A stretch of DNA of 64,000 nt from Lentzea terrae (lineage in GTDB: Bacteria; Actinomycetota; Actinomycetes; Mycobacteriales; Pseudonocardiaceae). Below, piece by piece: positions 32,458 through 40,310 of this stretch. Below the pieces are notes generated by a model. That model worked only from the letters and a program-made list of their open reading frames with translations. It made no database searches and was not told where the DNA came from. The stretch lies in the NCBI RefSeq assembly GCF_003265345.1, contig NZ_QFWW01000029.1:423900-487899 (forward strand), read 5' to 3'. Each line of letters begins with the position of its first letter. Within the stretch, counting starts at the first letter, position 1. The position numbers and the translations under genes are program-made.

Positions 32458-35102
32458 GAAGCGCCTCCCAATTTGCGGATCGCCACGCGTGCGGCACCGG
32501 CGGCCACACCCTTCGCGCCGCGCGCACGATACTCCACGCGCAGACGGCGGCTGATGCGCTCGGCGCGCGAGGTGAGCGACGGCGGGCGTGCGGAGAGATT
32601 CGAGAACGACTGCGGCAGCACGGCGAACGCGACGGTGACCTGTCCGGACGACATCGGCGCGCCGAGCCGGTCGGCGATCTTCAGCATGATCGACGCTTCC
32701 GGGCTGCCGAACTCGATCATGTTCGCGCCGAGCAACCTGGCCTCGTGGTAGCCCATCCCGACGAAGTCGTCCGGTGTCTCCCAGCGCAACGGCTGGTCCA
32801 TCGGACGACGGCCCGCGTTGCCGCGCACCTCGATCCAGTCGATGCGCACGACCGCGGGGCGTCCGGGAACGCGCAGACCGAGTTCCAGGGTGTCGTGGTG
32901 CTCGAAGTACATCCGGGCGAACGACAGGCCGTTGCGGTTGATCCGCACGCGGCGGCTGCCCGCCTTCTCCCAGCCACCGCCACCGGTCCGGTAGTACAGC
33001 GACGTCTTGAACTCCTCGCCGGCCGCCTCGAACACGTCAGGGCTGACGTGTCCCGCCGCAAGAGCCGAACCTGCCGAGGCGAGGCCCGTGTCGGAGGCGG
33101 CGAGCAGCGCGGGCCAGAAGGAGTCGCGCATCTTCAGGTCGGCCAGGTCGAGCGGCGACAGGTAGGGCAACGCGGCGACCAGGTCGTCCGGCACCAGCCT
33201 GGTGACCGCGCTGGAGCCGAAGTTGTCCTCGTGCACCCAGCTGCCGAACACCGCGGCCTCGCCGGGGGTGGGCGACTTCAGCGCGGACACGAGGATGTTG
33301 GCCAGCCGGTCCTTCGCGGTCTGCGACCGGGCGAGGGTCGGCCACGAGCCACCGGAGGCGCGCACGTAGTCGTTCCACAGCCGCTGGAACGCCAGGACAC
33401 CCTGCTGCACGGCCTGGCGCTCGGCCTGCTGCGTGTGCGGCTCGCTGACCCGGCCGAGCACCGGGGAACCGTCCTCGTTGAACCCGACGAGGGAACCGCA
33501 CAGGGCGTTGACGCTCTGCTCCAGCACCTCGGGGCTGCGCACGATCGTGTGACACACGTCGGCGGGATGCCCCGCCTGCGCCAGGTAGCCCTCAAGACGC
33601 AGGCCCGCACCGTACGCCCGCGCGGAACGGTCGTCGGTGGCCAGGTAGAAGCCGGCGGGCTCGACCTGGATGTCGGCGATCTTCAGCGCGGTGGCCAGCT
33701 GACGCTGGATGGTGCCGCCCCAGCCCAGGTCGACCATGATCATTTCCGGCTCGGCAAGGGCACCGACGTCGCTCAGGTGGCGCACCATGCGCTCACGGGT
33801 GGCGGTGATGGTGGCCTTGATCCGGTTCTGCAGGTGGGCCGACTCGGTCAGCGCGACGGCGACCCGCTCGGCGATGTCGCCGTTGTCCACCACGGAGTCC
33901 AGCTCACCCGCCAGCGCGGGCACCTCGCCGACGCGCAGGTGCAGCACCGACAGCAGCTCGCGAACGCTCAGCTGGTGGCCGCGGCGGACGAACTCGTGCA
34001 GCGAGTCGGAGTCGAAGCTGTCGAGTGCGGCGAGGGAGGTGACGTGCCGGGAGAGCCACAGCGGCTTGGCCTCGACGGACCACCCGCGCTCCCGCGCGGC
34101 CGCGTTGATCAGGGCGGACAGCATCTCGCCCTCGCGCATCGGGCACCACACCACCTTGGTGCCGTCCTCGTGCGCCCGCCACGCCACCCACTCCGCGAAG
34201 CCGGTCAGCACCGGGCCGAGCACGGCGGCGCCGTAGCGCCAGGCGACGTCGGTGCCGGACTCGCTGTCCGCACCGGACGCCTGCAGCGCCTTCGCCCTCA
34301 GGCTGGTGATGCCGAAGTCGCCGTGCACGTCGTCGAGGTTCGGGGCGTAGTCCCCGAAGGGGTCCTCCGGCTCGCCCTCGCGCGCGAGCACGACGGACAA
34401 CGGCTGGTCGATGCGCCGGTAGTGCACCACGCGCATGCCGAGCTCGGCGCCCACCTCGATGTCGGCCACCTCGTTGTCGCCGATGTGGACCACCTGCTCG
34501 GCGGACAGGCCCAGTTCGTTGAGCACGATCTCGAACAGGCCGTTGGTCTTGTCGAGGCCGTGCTGGTGGGAGCGGAAGACCTTGGCGTCCTTCAACGCCT
34601 CCAGCTCAGGGCGGTCGAGGAGGTAGGACAGCTGCTCTTCGGTGAAGTAGGTGTCCGAGACGAGGACCAGGGGCACGCCGTTGCGGTGCGCCGCGGCGAT
34701 GAGGTCGGCCATGTGCAGGTCGACGACGGTGAACTCGCGCTCGACCTCCATCTCCACCGCGACGAGCTTCTCCAGCAGGGCGCGGTCGAAGGTGCCGGAC
34801 GGCATGGCCCGCCAGATGTCGAACAGCGACACCTCGGGACCGAGGTCGCCGTGATCACGGCGGGCCTTGCGCTCGGCCTCGATGCGCATCCGGCGGAAGG
34901 TCGCGTCGGTCAGCCACGCAGGGGCGAGTCCTGCGACCCGCAGGCGGGAGCCGATGAGACCGAAAACGTCGGCCGGCCGCGGTACGCGCCGCCACAGAAT
35001 CGTGTCGAAGATGTCGAACGAGAGCGCTGCGCACGACTTGTCGGCGACTATCCGGTGCACGTCCTCAAGAAGGGCGTGCGCACTCTTATCCGCATCGATC
35101 AT
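32454..35102 (-). CDS. large HAD-superfamily protein of surface-glycan loci
   Basis: An 882-residue protein. Residues about 25-235 form a HAD-like domain: motif I LSFDIFDTILWRR (with the two aspartates), motif II LVLVSDTYF, and HIGDNEVADIEVGAELGMR as motif IV. The remaining 640 residues contain no domain I recognise; they include MVDLGWGGTIQRQLATAL and a beta-rich C-terminal region. Such long HAD proteins (COG5610-like) are found in capsule and O-antigen loci. ATG at 35102 is used; GTG at 35111 is possible. It is coupled to the coiled-coil methyltransferase. Confidence 0.75.
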   Translation of the reverse strand: MIDADKSAHALLEDVHRIVADKSCAALSFDIFDTILWRRVPRPADVFGLIGSRLRVAGLAPAWLTDATFRRMRIEAERKARRDHGDLGPEVSLFDIWRAMPSGTFDRALLEKLVAVEMEVEREFTVVDLHMADLIAAAHRNGVPLVLVSDTYFTEEQLSYLLDRPELEALKDAKVFRSHQHGLDKTNGLFEIVLNELGLSAEQVVHIGDNEVADIEVGAELGMRVVHYRRIDQPLSVVLAREGEPEDPFGDYAPNLDDVHGDFGITSLRAKALQASGADSESGTDVAWRYGAAVLGPVLTGFAEWVAWRAHEDGTKVVWCPMREGEMLSALINAAARERGWSVEAKPLWLSRHVTSLAALDSFDSDSLHEFVRRGHQLSVRELLSVLHLRVGEVPALAGELDSVVDNGDIAERVAVALTESAHLQNRIKATITATRERMVRHLSDVGALAEPEMIMVDLGWGGTIQRQLATALKIADIQVEPAGFYLATDDRSARAYGAGLRLEGYLAQAGHPADVCHTIVRSPEVLEQSVNALCGSLVGFNEDGSPVLGRVSEPHTQQAERQAVQQGVLAFQRLWNDYVRASGGSWPTLARSQTAKDRLANILVSALKSPTPGEAAVFGSWVHEDNFGSSAVTRLVPDDLVAALPYLSPLDLADLKMRDSFWPALLAASDTGLASAGSALAAGHVSPDVFEAAGEEFKTSLYYRTGGGGWEKAGSRRVRINRNGLSFARMYFEHHDTLELGLRVPGRPAVVRIDWIEVRGNAGRRPMDQPLRWETPDDFVGMGYHEARLLGANMIEFGSPEASIMLKIADRLGAPMSSGQVTVAFAVLPQSFSNLSARPPSLTSRAERISRRLRVEYRARGAKGVAAGAARVAIRKLGGAS

Positions 35103-35244
35103 TACGTCCACCCCTACTGATTGGCTTGCTATGAAGAGCCATGGGGCGGTGCAGCGTCGCGAACGCCCACGTGCCTCCCATCGACATTCGGCGCCACCTT
35201 ACCCGTCGTTTGAATCGCGCAGACGCGACCTCGTGGCGACCCGA

Positions 35245-36114
35245 CTACGCCTCTGGGCGTGCCGACCTCGTCGCACCCACGGACGCGATGACGACACAGC
35301 ACACGGCGACCCACTGCGCCGGCTTGAGATGCTCGCCGAGCAGCAGCAGACCGGCCAGTGCGGCCACCGCCGGCTCCAGCGACATCAAGATCCCGAACAC
35401 CCGCGGAGGCATGCGCCGCAACGCTTCCAGCTCCAGCGAGTACGGGATCACCGACGACATCAACGCCACCGCGAACCCCGCGGCCAGCACGACCGGGTCG
35501 AGCATCGCGGTCCCGGCGGACGAGACGCCGAACGGCAGCGCGACCGCCGCGCCCACCACCATGGCGAGCGCGAGGCCCTTGCCGTCGGAGGTCTTGCTGC
35601 CCAGCTTGGCCGTCACCAGGATGTACGCTGCCCAGCACGCGCCCGCGGCCAGCGCGAAGAGCACGCCTGACAACGCCAGCCCGCCCTGCACGCGCGTCAG
35701 CAGCACCACGCCGACCCCCGCGAGCAGCACCCACAGTCCGTCGAGCCATCGCCGGGAGCCGGCGACGGCCACCGCCAGCGGGCCGAGGAACTCGATCGTC
35801 ACGGCCGCGCCGAGCGGGATGCGGGCGAGTGCGGCGTAGAAGCAGAGGTTCATCACGGCGAGCACCACGCCGTAGGTCACGACGACCAGCAACGTCCTGC
35901 GGTCCATGCGGAGCGACGGACGCCAGATCACGACCAGCACGAGCGCGGCGACGACGAGGCGCAGCGTCACCGTGCCCGCCGCGCCCGCGACCGTGAACAG
36001 CTGCTTCGCGACGGCCGCGCCGACCTGCACGCTCACGATGCCGAGCAGCACCAGCGCGGTCGGTGGAATCCCGCCCATCAGCCGTGCGACTGGGAGCCGG
36101 TCCGCGTGAGCCAT
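35245..36114 (-). CDS. EamA/DMT-family exporter (RhtA-like)
   Basis: A 289-residue membrane protein with about 10 helices in two EamA repeats. The end of repeat 1 has AALARIPLGAAVTIEFLGPL and repeat 2 ends with RVFGILMSLEPAVAALAGLL, both typical of RhtA-like threonine/homoserine exporters. The start at 36114 gives the usual length; upstream in-frame ATGs would add 12-27 non-hydrophobic residues. Substrate not determinable. Confidence 0.82.
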   Translation of the reverse strand: MAHADRLPVARLMGGIPPTALVLLGIVSVQVGAAVAKQLFTVAGAAGTVTLRLVVAALVLVVIWRPSLRMDRRTLLVVVTYGVVLAVMNLCFYAALARIPLGAAVTIEFLGPLAVAVAGSRRWLDGLWVLLAGVGVVLLTRVQGGLALSGVLFALAAGACWAAYILVTAKLGSKTSDGKGLALAMVVGAAVALPFGVSSAGTAMLDPVVLAAGFAVALMSSVIPYSLELEALRRMPPRVFGILMSLEPAVAALAGLLLLGEHLKPAQWVAVCCVVIASVGATRSARPEA

Positions 36115-36259
36115 GGCCCCATCCTGACTCACGGCCTTGCGGCGAAGCATCCGAGTAAACGGCTCGGTGGGGCAGCACACACGGACCTCACTCACCGTGT
36201 TCTCACTTTCGGCGTGCGACGCTCACCTCCCTGGAGTGAGAACGAGAGTGAGGACATCT

Positions 36260-37792
36260 GTGCGTCGCGCTGCCTTGGCCCTATTGGCAGTGAGCGTGCT
36301 GACGGCGTGCAGCGCGGGACCTTCGACCCGGCCGGTGATCGCGGTCAAGGGCGAGGAGAACCAGCCCGTCGACCAGAGCACGCTCGCCGGGCCGCAGCCA
36401 GTGCCGCCGCTCAGCGAGTACAAGAAGGACTCGCTGGGCTGGTCGCCGTGCAACGAGCAGATGAAGGACCGCCTCGGCACCGACGTTCCCCAGGGCGACC
36501 TGACCTACGAGTGCGCGCGCATGACCGTGGTGCTCGACCCGCCCGGACGTCCGGGACGCGGCACGCTCGGCATCGGGTTGATGCGCGTCGGCACGGGCAA
36601 GAGCGCTCTGGTCGTCGTCAACGACCCCGGTGGCGAGCCAGGCACGATGAAGGCCGCACGGCTCGCGGCGGCGTTGCCGAAGGACATCCTCAGCACGTAC
36701 ACGATCATCGGCATGGACCGCCGCGGCACGGGCCGTTCGGACGGCATGTCGTGCGTGCCACCGGCAACGCGCGCGCAGCTCGTCGAGTACGACCCCGCTC
36801 AGACCGAGCAGTCGAGCCTGGTCGTCGCCGCCGGTGAGGCGTCGCAGGAGTGCGTGCTCGACCTCGAAGGCAGGCTGACGGCGTTCGACTCGTGGCGAGC
36901 GGCCGCCGACCTCGAACGCCTCCGCGACTACCTCGGCACCGATCGCCTCAACGCCGTGGGCGTCGGCGAGGGTTCGCGCGTCCTCACGACCTACGCCCAG
37001 CGCTACCCGAACCGCATCGGCCGCATGGTGCTCGACGGCGCCCCGGACCCGGCGCTCGACCAGGTCGGCGTCCTGGAGTCCCGTGCCACGGCCGCCGAGG
37101 CGACGTTCGAGGCGTTCAGCCGCGACTGCAAGACCCGCGGCTGCGCGTTGGCCGACCCACGCGGAGACGTCCAGGCACTCCTCTCACAGCTGCGCAACAC
37201 CCGCTTGCGCGGCGAGTACGTCGACCTCACTCCCGGCTCCGCACTGAACGCGATCCTGACGGGCCTCGCCGACCGCAAGCGCTGGCCCGCGCTGGCCGAC
37301 GCGATCGCGAAGGCCCGCGGCGGCGACGGCAGCGGCCTGTTCACGCTGCTCGACCCGCTCGTGAACGACCTCGACGAGAACCCGCCCCGCTTCGACGCGG
37401 GCCTGGTGATCGGCTGCAACGACACCGCGACCCGCATCCCGCCGGACCGCGTGAAGGCCCTCACCGCCGACTGGCAGAGCAAGCACCCGATGTTCGGCGC
37501 CCTCCTCGCCCGCCAACTGCTGCACTGCAACCCGTTCCCGCCGCCCAAGGCCGAGAAGCTCGACCAGCTGAAGAGCGCGCCGCCGATCGTGGTGCTCAGC
37601 ACGGCCAACGACGTCGCGACGCCCGCGTCCGGCACCGAGCACACGGCGCAGCGGCTGCCGGGGTCGGTGTTGATCGGCTGGCAGGGCAGCGGGCACGGGG
37701 CGTTGACGCTCTCCGGCTGCGCGACGACCGCCGTGCGCGACTACCTGATCGACGCGAAGGTGCCGTCGAACGGCACCGTCTGCCCTCCGTGA
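36260..37792 (+). CDS. lipoprotein alpha/beta hydrolase (TAP-like C-terminal domain)
   Basis: A 510-residue exported hydrolase related to Streptomyces tripeptidyl aminopeptidases (SlpD/E type). The N-terminus RRAALALLAVSVLTACSAG carries a lipobox (LTAC), predicting a membrane-anchored lipoprotein. The core has GMDRRGTGRSDG, the nucleophile elbow VGVGEGSRV (Gly-Glu-Gly-Ser, so the usual G-x-S-x-G is altered), and the C-terminal TAP-like segment ending with GHGALTLSGCATTAVRDYL containing the catalytic His. GTG at 36260 has AGG six bases upstream; GTG codons at 36248 and 36236 are alternatives. Confidence 0.82.
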   Translation: MRRAALALLAVSVLTACSAGPSTRPVIAVKGEENQPVDQSTLAGPQPVPPLSEYKKDSLGWSPCNEQMKDRLGTDVPQGDLTYECARMTVVLDPPGRPGRGTLGIGLMRVGTGKSALVVVNDPGGEPGTMKAARLAAALPKDILSTYTIIGMDRRGTGRSDGMSCVPPATRAQLVEYDPAQTEQSSLVVAAGEASQECVLDLEGRLTAFDSWRAAADLERLRDYLGTDRLNAVGVGEGSRVLTTYAQRYPNRIGRMVLDGAPDPALDQVGVLESRATAAEATFEAFSRDCKTRGCALADPRGDVQALLSQLRNTRLRGEYVDLTPGSALNAILTGLADRKRWPALADAIAKARGGDGSGLFTLLDPLVNDLDENPPRFDAGLVIGCNDTATRIPPDRVKALTADWQSKHPMFGALLARQLLHCNPFPPPKAEKLDQLKSAPPIVVLSTANDVATPASGTEHTAQRLPGSVLIGWQGSGHGALTLSGCATTAVRDYLIDAKVPSNGTVCPP

Positions 37793-37826
37793 CAGGACCC
37801 TAGACCTGTTGTCCCGCCACGATTCG

Positions 37827-37976
37827 ATGACCTTGCTCCGCGACCTCGTCGGCGCCGGCCGGGTCGACACCGAGGCGTGGACGGGAGCTCTCGCAACGTT
37901 CACCGATCTCGGCGCACCCCAGGCTTCGGATGTGCGCCAACAACTTCAAGCACTCGGGGACCCCGAAGAGGCGTGA
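37827..37976 (+). CDS. 49-residue small protein or gene remnant
   Basis: An ATG-to-TGA frame of 49 residues with strong actinobacterial codon bias, starting MTLLRDLVGAGRVDTEAWTG and ending QLQALGDPEEA. It resembles one TPR-like helical hairpin from the C-terminal part of larger NB-ARC/TPR proteins. There is no clear ribosome site, and the frame stays open upstream. It could be a small gene expressed with the hydrolase that ends 34 bases before it, or a leftover of a larger gene. A hairpin terminator follows 16 bases after its stop. Confidence 0.45.
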   Translation: MTLLRDLVGAGRVDTEAWTGALATFTDLGAPQASDVRQQLQALGDPEEA

Positions 37977-37992
37977 CAGCCGGACATGACTC

Positions 37993-38029
37993 GGGGAGTT
38001 CTCCGCGACCACAGCGCGGAAAACTCCCC
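37993..38029. terminator. bidirectional hairpin next to the Cys-rich peptide
   Basis: GGGGAGTTCTCCGCG (37993-38007) pairs with CGCGGAAAACTCCCC (38015-38029) with one mismatch; the loop is seven bases. It is 16 bases past the small plus-strand frame's stop and, on the other strand, 16 bases past the stop of the Cys-rich peptide, so it can serve both. Confidence 0.7.
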
Positions 38030-38045
38030 AGGCCGAATTCTGATG

Positions 38046-38111
38046 TCAGCAGCTGGAACAGCAGCCGCAGCCGGGACCCGTGCACCCGGAACAGCACCCA
38101 CACGTACCCAT
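38046..38111 (-). CDS. 21-residue cysteine-rich peptide (micro-metallothionein-like)
   Basis: ATG at 38111 to TGA, 21 residues, eight of them cysteine and five glycine. It is two copies of the pattern Cys-Gly-Cys-Cys-Ser-x-Cys (residues 4-10 and 15-21) joined by Thr-Gly-Pro-Gly. GGGGAGG lies five bases upstream, an excellent ribosome site, and a hairpin terminator follows 16 bases after the stop. No signal peptide. Size and Cys density are like the 25-residue copper metallothionein of Neurospora crassa, which suggests soft-metal (Cu, Zn) binding. A modified-peptide precursor is the alternative. It is on the same strand as the 226-residue protein, 138 bases downstream of it. Confidence 0.72.
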   Translation of the reverse strand: MGTCGCCSGCTGPGCGCCSSC

Positions 38112-38249
38112 CAGGGCCTCCCCGTACTCCAAGCCGGACCTGCGCGGGACCTCCGCGTCTCCCACGGTCCGCCCCGGCACCAGCCCTGGGAAGCCCCCTC
38201 ACCCGAACGCGTGCGGACAACCACCGAGGCGTCGCAGCGCGTGACCCCG

Positions 38250-38930
38250 CTACGCGCCCAGGTCGTCCAAAGCCTTCTGCGCTGCCTCCAGTTCGGCGCG
38301 CAACTGCTCCACGCGGGCCAGTTGCTGAGCACGCGCCGCGTTCAGGACGCCCTCGACGATCTCGGCGACCTCCGGTGTGAGCAGCTTCGCGGCCTGGGCG
38401 ACGGCGGCCGGCGACACCGGGGTCGGGCGGACCGACCTGCGCGTGCCCTGCAGCACCTCCACGGTCCACTCGCCCTCGCCGGCGGACGTGAGCGTCACGG
38501 TGACCTCGGGTGTGGCGCCCTTGGCGGACGACTTGCGCGCCGGCTTGGGCGCGGGAGCTGCTTCCACCACGGGAGCGGGCTTCGGCTTGGGGGCCGCGGG
38601 CTTCACCGGCGCCTCCGGAACGTAGGGGTAGAGGATCTCAGTCTCTCGCGGCGGCTCCGGCGGCGCAGGGGCCGGTGGCTTCTTGCGCGGCGGCGGCTTC
38701 ACCAGCGTCAGCTCGGCAGGGCCGAACGACATCTCGTCCTTCGACCCGGTCGGCCGCACCTGGATGAAATCGCCCTCTTCCGGTTCGGTGAAGGCGAGGA
38801 GCTTCGCCGACCTCCCCGCCTCCATGCCCACCGCGGCCGCCGTGAACCACACCATCGGCTGCGTTCCTTCGTTCAGCTGCGAGCGCAGGCTGTCGACGTC
38901 CTCCGCCGACAGCCCGCTCTTCTTCGCCAT
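38250..38930 (-). CDS. conserved actinobacterial hypothetical protein with Pro/Ala-rich linker
   Basis: A 226-residue cytoplasmic protein. The N-terminal 75 residues (AEDVDSLRSQLNEGTQPMVW, then GDFIQVRPTGSKDEMSFGP) look like a small beta-rich domain. Residues about 78-135 are a Pro/Lys/Ala-rich disordered linker. The C-terminal part has TVTLTSAGEGEWTVEVLQGT and ends in an amphipathic helix (AARAQQLARVEQLRAELEAA) that could form a coiled coil. No family or activity recognised with certainty. ATG start; no neighbour in operon apart from the Cys-rich peptide downstream. Confidence 0.7.
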   Translation of the reverse strand: MAKKSGLSAEDVDSLRSQLNEGTQPMVWFTAAAVGMEAGRSAKLLAFTEPEEGDFIQVRPTGSKDEMSFGPAELTLVKPPPRKKPPAPAPPEPPRETEILYPYVPEAPVKPAAPKPKPAPVVEAAPAPKPARKSSAKGATPEVTVTLTSAGEGEWTVEVLQGTRRSVRPTPVSPAAVAQAAKLLTPEVAEIVEGVLNAARAQQLARVEQLRAELEAAQKALDDLGA

Positions 38931-39032
38931 CGCGCTGCCTCCCGCCGTTCGAACACCTGTGCCCCAGCATGCCCTACACCCCTGACAATTCTGAGCACCG
39001 GGTCCAACAGCAAGATCAGTTACCCAAAAGTT

Positions 39033-39947
39033 CTACGGAGTTCCGTCGGTCCCGCAGATGTAGCCCGCGTTGATGCAGTTGCGGACCCGTCGTTCCAGCT
39101 CGGCCTGGTCCCACGCGTTCATGAAGTCACCGTGGAACGTGTAGCCGGGCGCGCTGGTCACGTTCACCCCGTTGACCGTGCCTCCCAACGACAACCCGGT
39201 CCCGTTCACCGGATAGGTGATCAGGAACTCGAGCCGCGGCACCACCACCGGGTGCGAGGCCGGGCAGACCAGCCCGACCGCGAACGCCATGTGGTCGCGG
39301 TGGTTCGCCGAGTCCAGGTCGTGGCCGTTCCAGCAGGTCGGGAAGTCCAGATAGGTCTCGACCTTGGTGCCGGGCGGGCAGTTGAGGAAGTTGCGGTCCG
39401 ACGGCGACTGCGTGGTGCACGACCACCGCGCCGCCGGGTTCTGGTCGGGCGACGTGGCCTTCGAGTTGCCGACGACGTACCGCAGCCCCTGCGGATGCGC
39501 GACGGCCCGCTGCCGGTCGTGAATGCCCTGGTAGTAGATCGTCACGCTGTCCGGCGCGACGGCCTGCCCGTTCTTGTACAGCGTCGGCACCCAGTACGCC
39601 GACTTGTCCGCGATCGGGTTGCAGTTCGTCGTCCCGGCTTTGAGCGACGTCAACGTCGACCGCGCGTCCGTCGTCCGGTTGCCGAAGAACTCGTGCATGT
39701 GCGACACGCCCGACTGGTTCTGGAACACGATCGGGTCATCCTGCCGGCGATGACTGGCCGCGCAGGTGGCCCGGAACTCCGAGCCCGGAATCGCCTGCTG
39801 CTCCACCATGGCCTGCGCCTGCTCGGCGCTGTAAACGTAACTGTGCCCCGCGTGGGACACCGACGGCCGGCTTACGACGTGTCCTGCCGCCATGAGCGAC
39901 ACCACCACCGCCGCGATGCCGATCGCTCCTCGAATCCGCACGTGCAT
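39033..39947 (-). CDS. secreted DUF1996 protein
   Basis: A 304-residue exported protein. A signal peptide (RIRGAIGIAAVVVSLMAAGH) is followed by the DUF1996 domain: ATCAASHRRQDDPIVFQNQS, SHMHEFFGN, KSAYWVPTLYKNG and the C-terminal part with TCWNGHDLDSANHRDHMAF. DUF1996 proteins are common in fungi and actinomycetes and often accompany biomass-degrading enzymes; the conserved histidines hint at a metal site. The GAGGAG ribosome site is five bases before the ATG. A perfect CebR-like palindrome lies 27 bases upstream, implying control by a LacI-family sugar repressor. Confidence 0.85.
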   Translation of the reverse strand: MHVRIRGAIGIAAVVVSLMAAGHVVSRPSVSHAGHSYVYSAEQAQAMVEQQAIPGSEFRATCAASHRRQDDPIVFQNQSGVSHMHEFFGNRTTDARSTLTSLKAGTTNCNPIADKSAYWVPTLYKNGQAVAPDSVTIYYQGIHDRQRAVAHPQGLRYVVGNSKATSPDQNPAARWSCTTQSPSDRNFLNCPPGTKVETYLDFPTCWNGHDLDSANHRDHMAFAVGLVCPASHPVVVPRLEFLITYPVNGTGLSLGGTVNGVNVTSAPGYTFHGDFMNAWDQAELERRVRNCINAGYICGTDGTP

Positions 39948-39973
39948 GGAATCTCCTCTCGCACCACAGTGTG

Positions 39974-39987
39974 TGAGAGCGCTCTCA
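39974..39987. promoter_or_regulatory. LacI/CebR-like operator upstream of the DUF1996 gene
   Basis: TGAGAGCGCTCTCA is a perfect 14-base palindrome, 27 bases upstream of the DUF1996 start. It differs only at the symmetric third position from TGGGAGCGCTCCCA, the operator of the cellobiose-responsive LacI-family repressors CebR (Streptomyces) and CelR (Thermobifida). The repressor is not in this window. Confidence 0.65.
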
Positions 39988-40035
39988 TGACAAACGGTAA
40001 ACCCTATTGCCAGTGCGTGTCCACGTGAGGGTTGC

Positions 40036-40236
40036 TCAGGCTTCTTCGGCGCGCAGCCGGTACTCGCACCCGTACTCGACCGCGTACGACAGGTCGTAGA
40101 TGTGGACGATCTTGGGTCCACCGTGCAGGTGCACGTACGTCACGGTCTGCTTCGGATCTTCGGGCGTGGCCGGCAACGAGTCGACCCGCCCGTCGAGAGG
40201 GCCGCCGACGTACCGCACGACATACGGCTGGGACAC
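40036..40236 (-). CDS. 66-residue conserved small protein
   Basis: A 66-residue protein with GTG start and AGGAGG six bases upstream. Sequence opens SQPYVVRYVGGPLDGRVDSL and ends YGCEYRLRAEEA; the GGPLDGR turn and alternating hydrophobic strands suggest a small beta-barrel. No signal peptide or membrane segment. Function not recognised. It lies downstream of the APH-like gene on the same strand after 74 bases. Confidence 0.7.
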   Translation of the reverse strand: MSQPYVVRYVGGPLDGRVDSLPATPEDPKQTVTYVHLHGGPKIVHIYDLSYAVEYGCEYRLRAEEA

Positions 40237-40310
40237 AGGCGACCTCCTCTCACGTCCCCCACATTCTACGAGGTCGGCAGCTGGATTCGTCCCCTATGCA
40301 GCCGGTTGGC

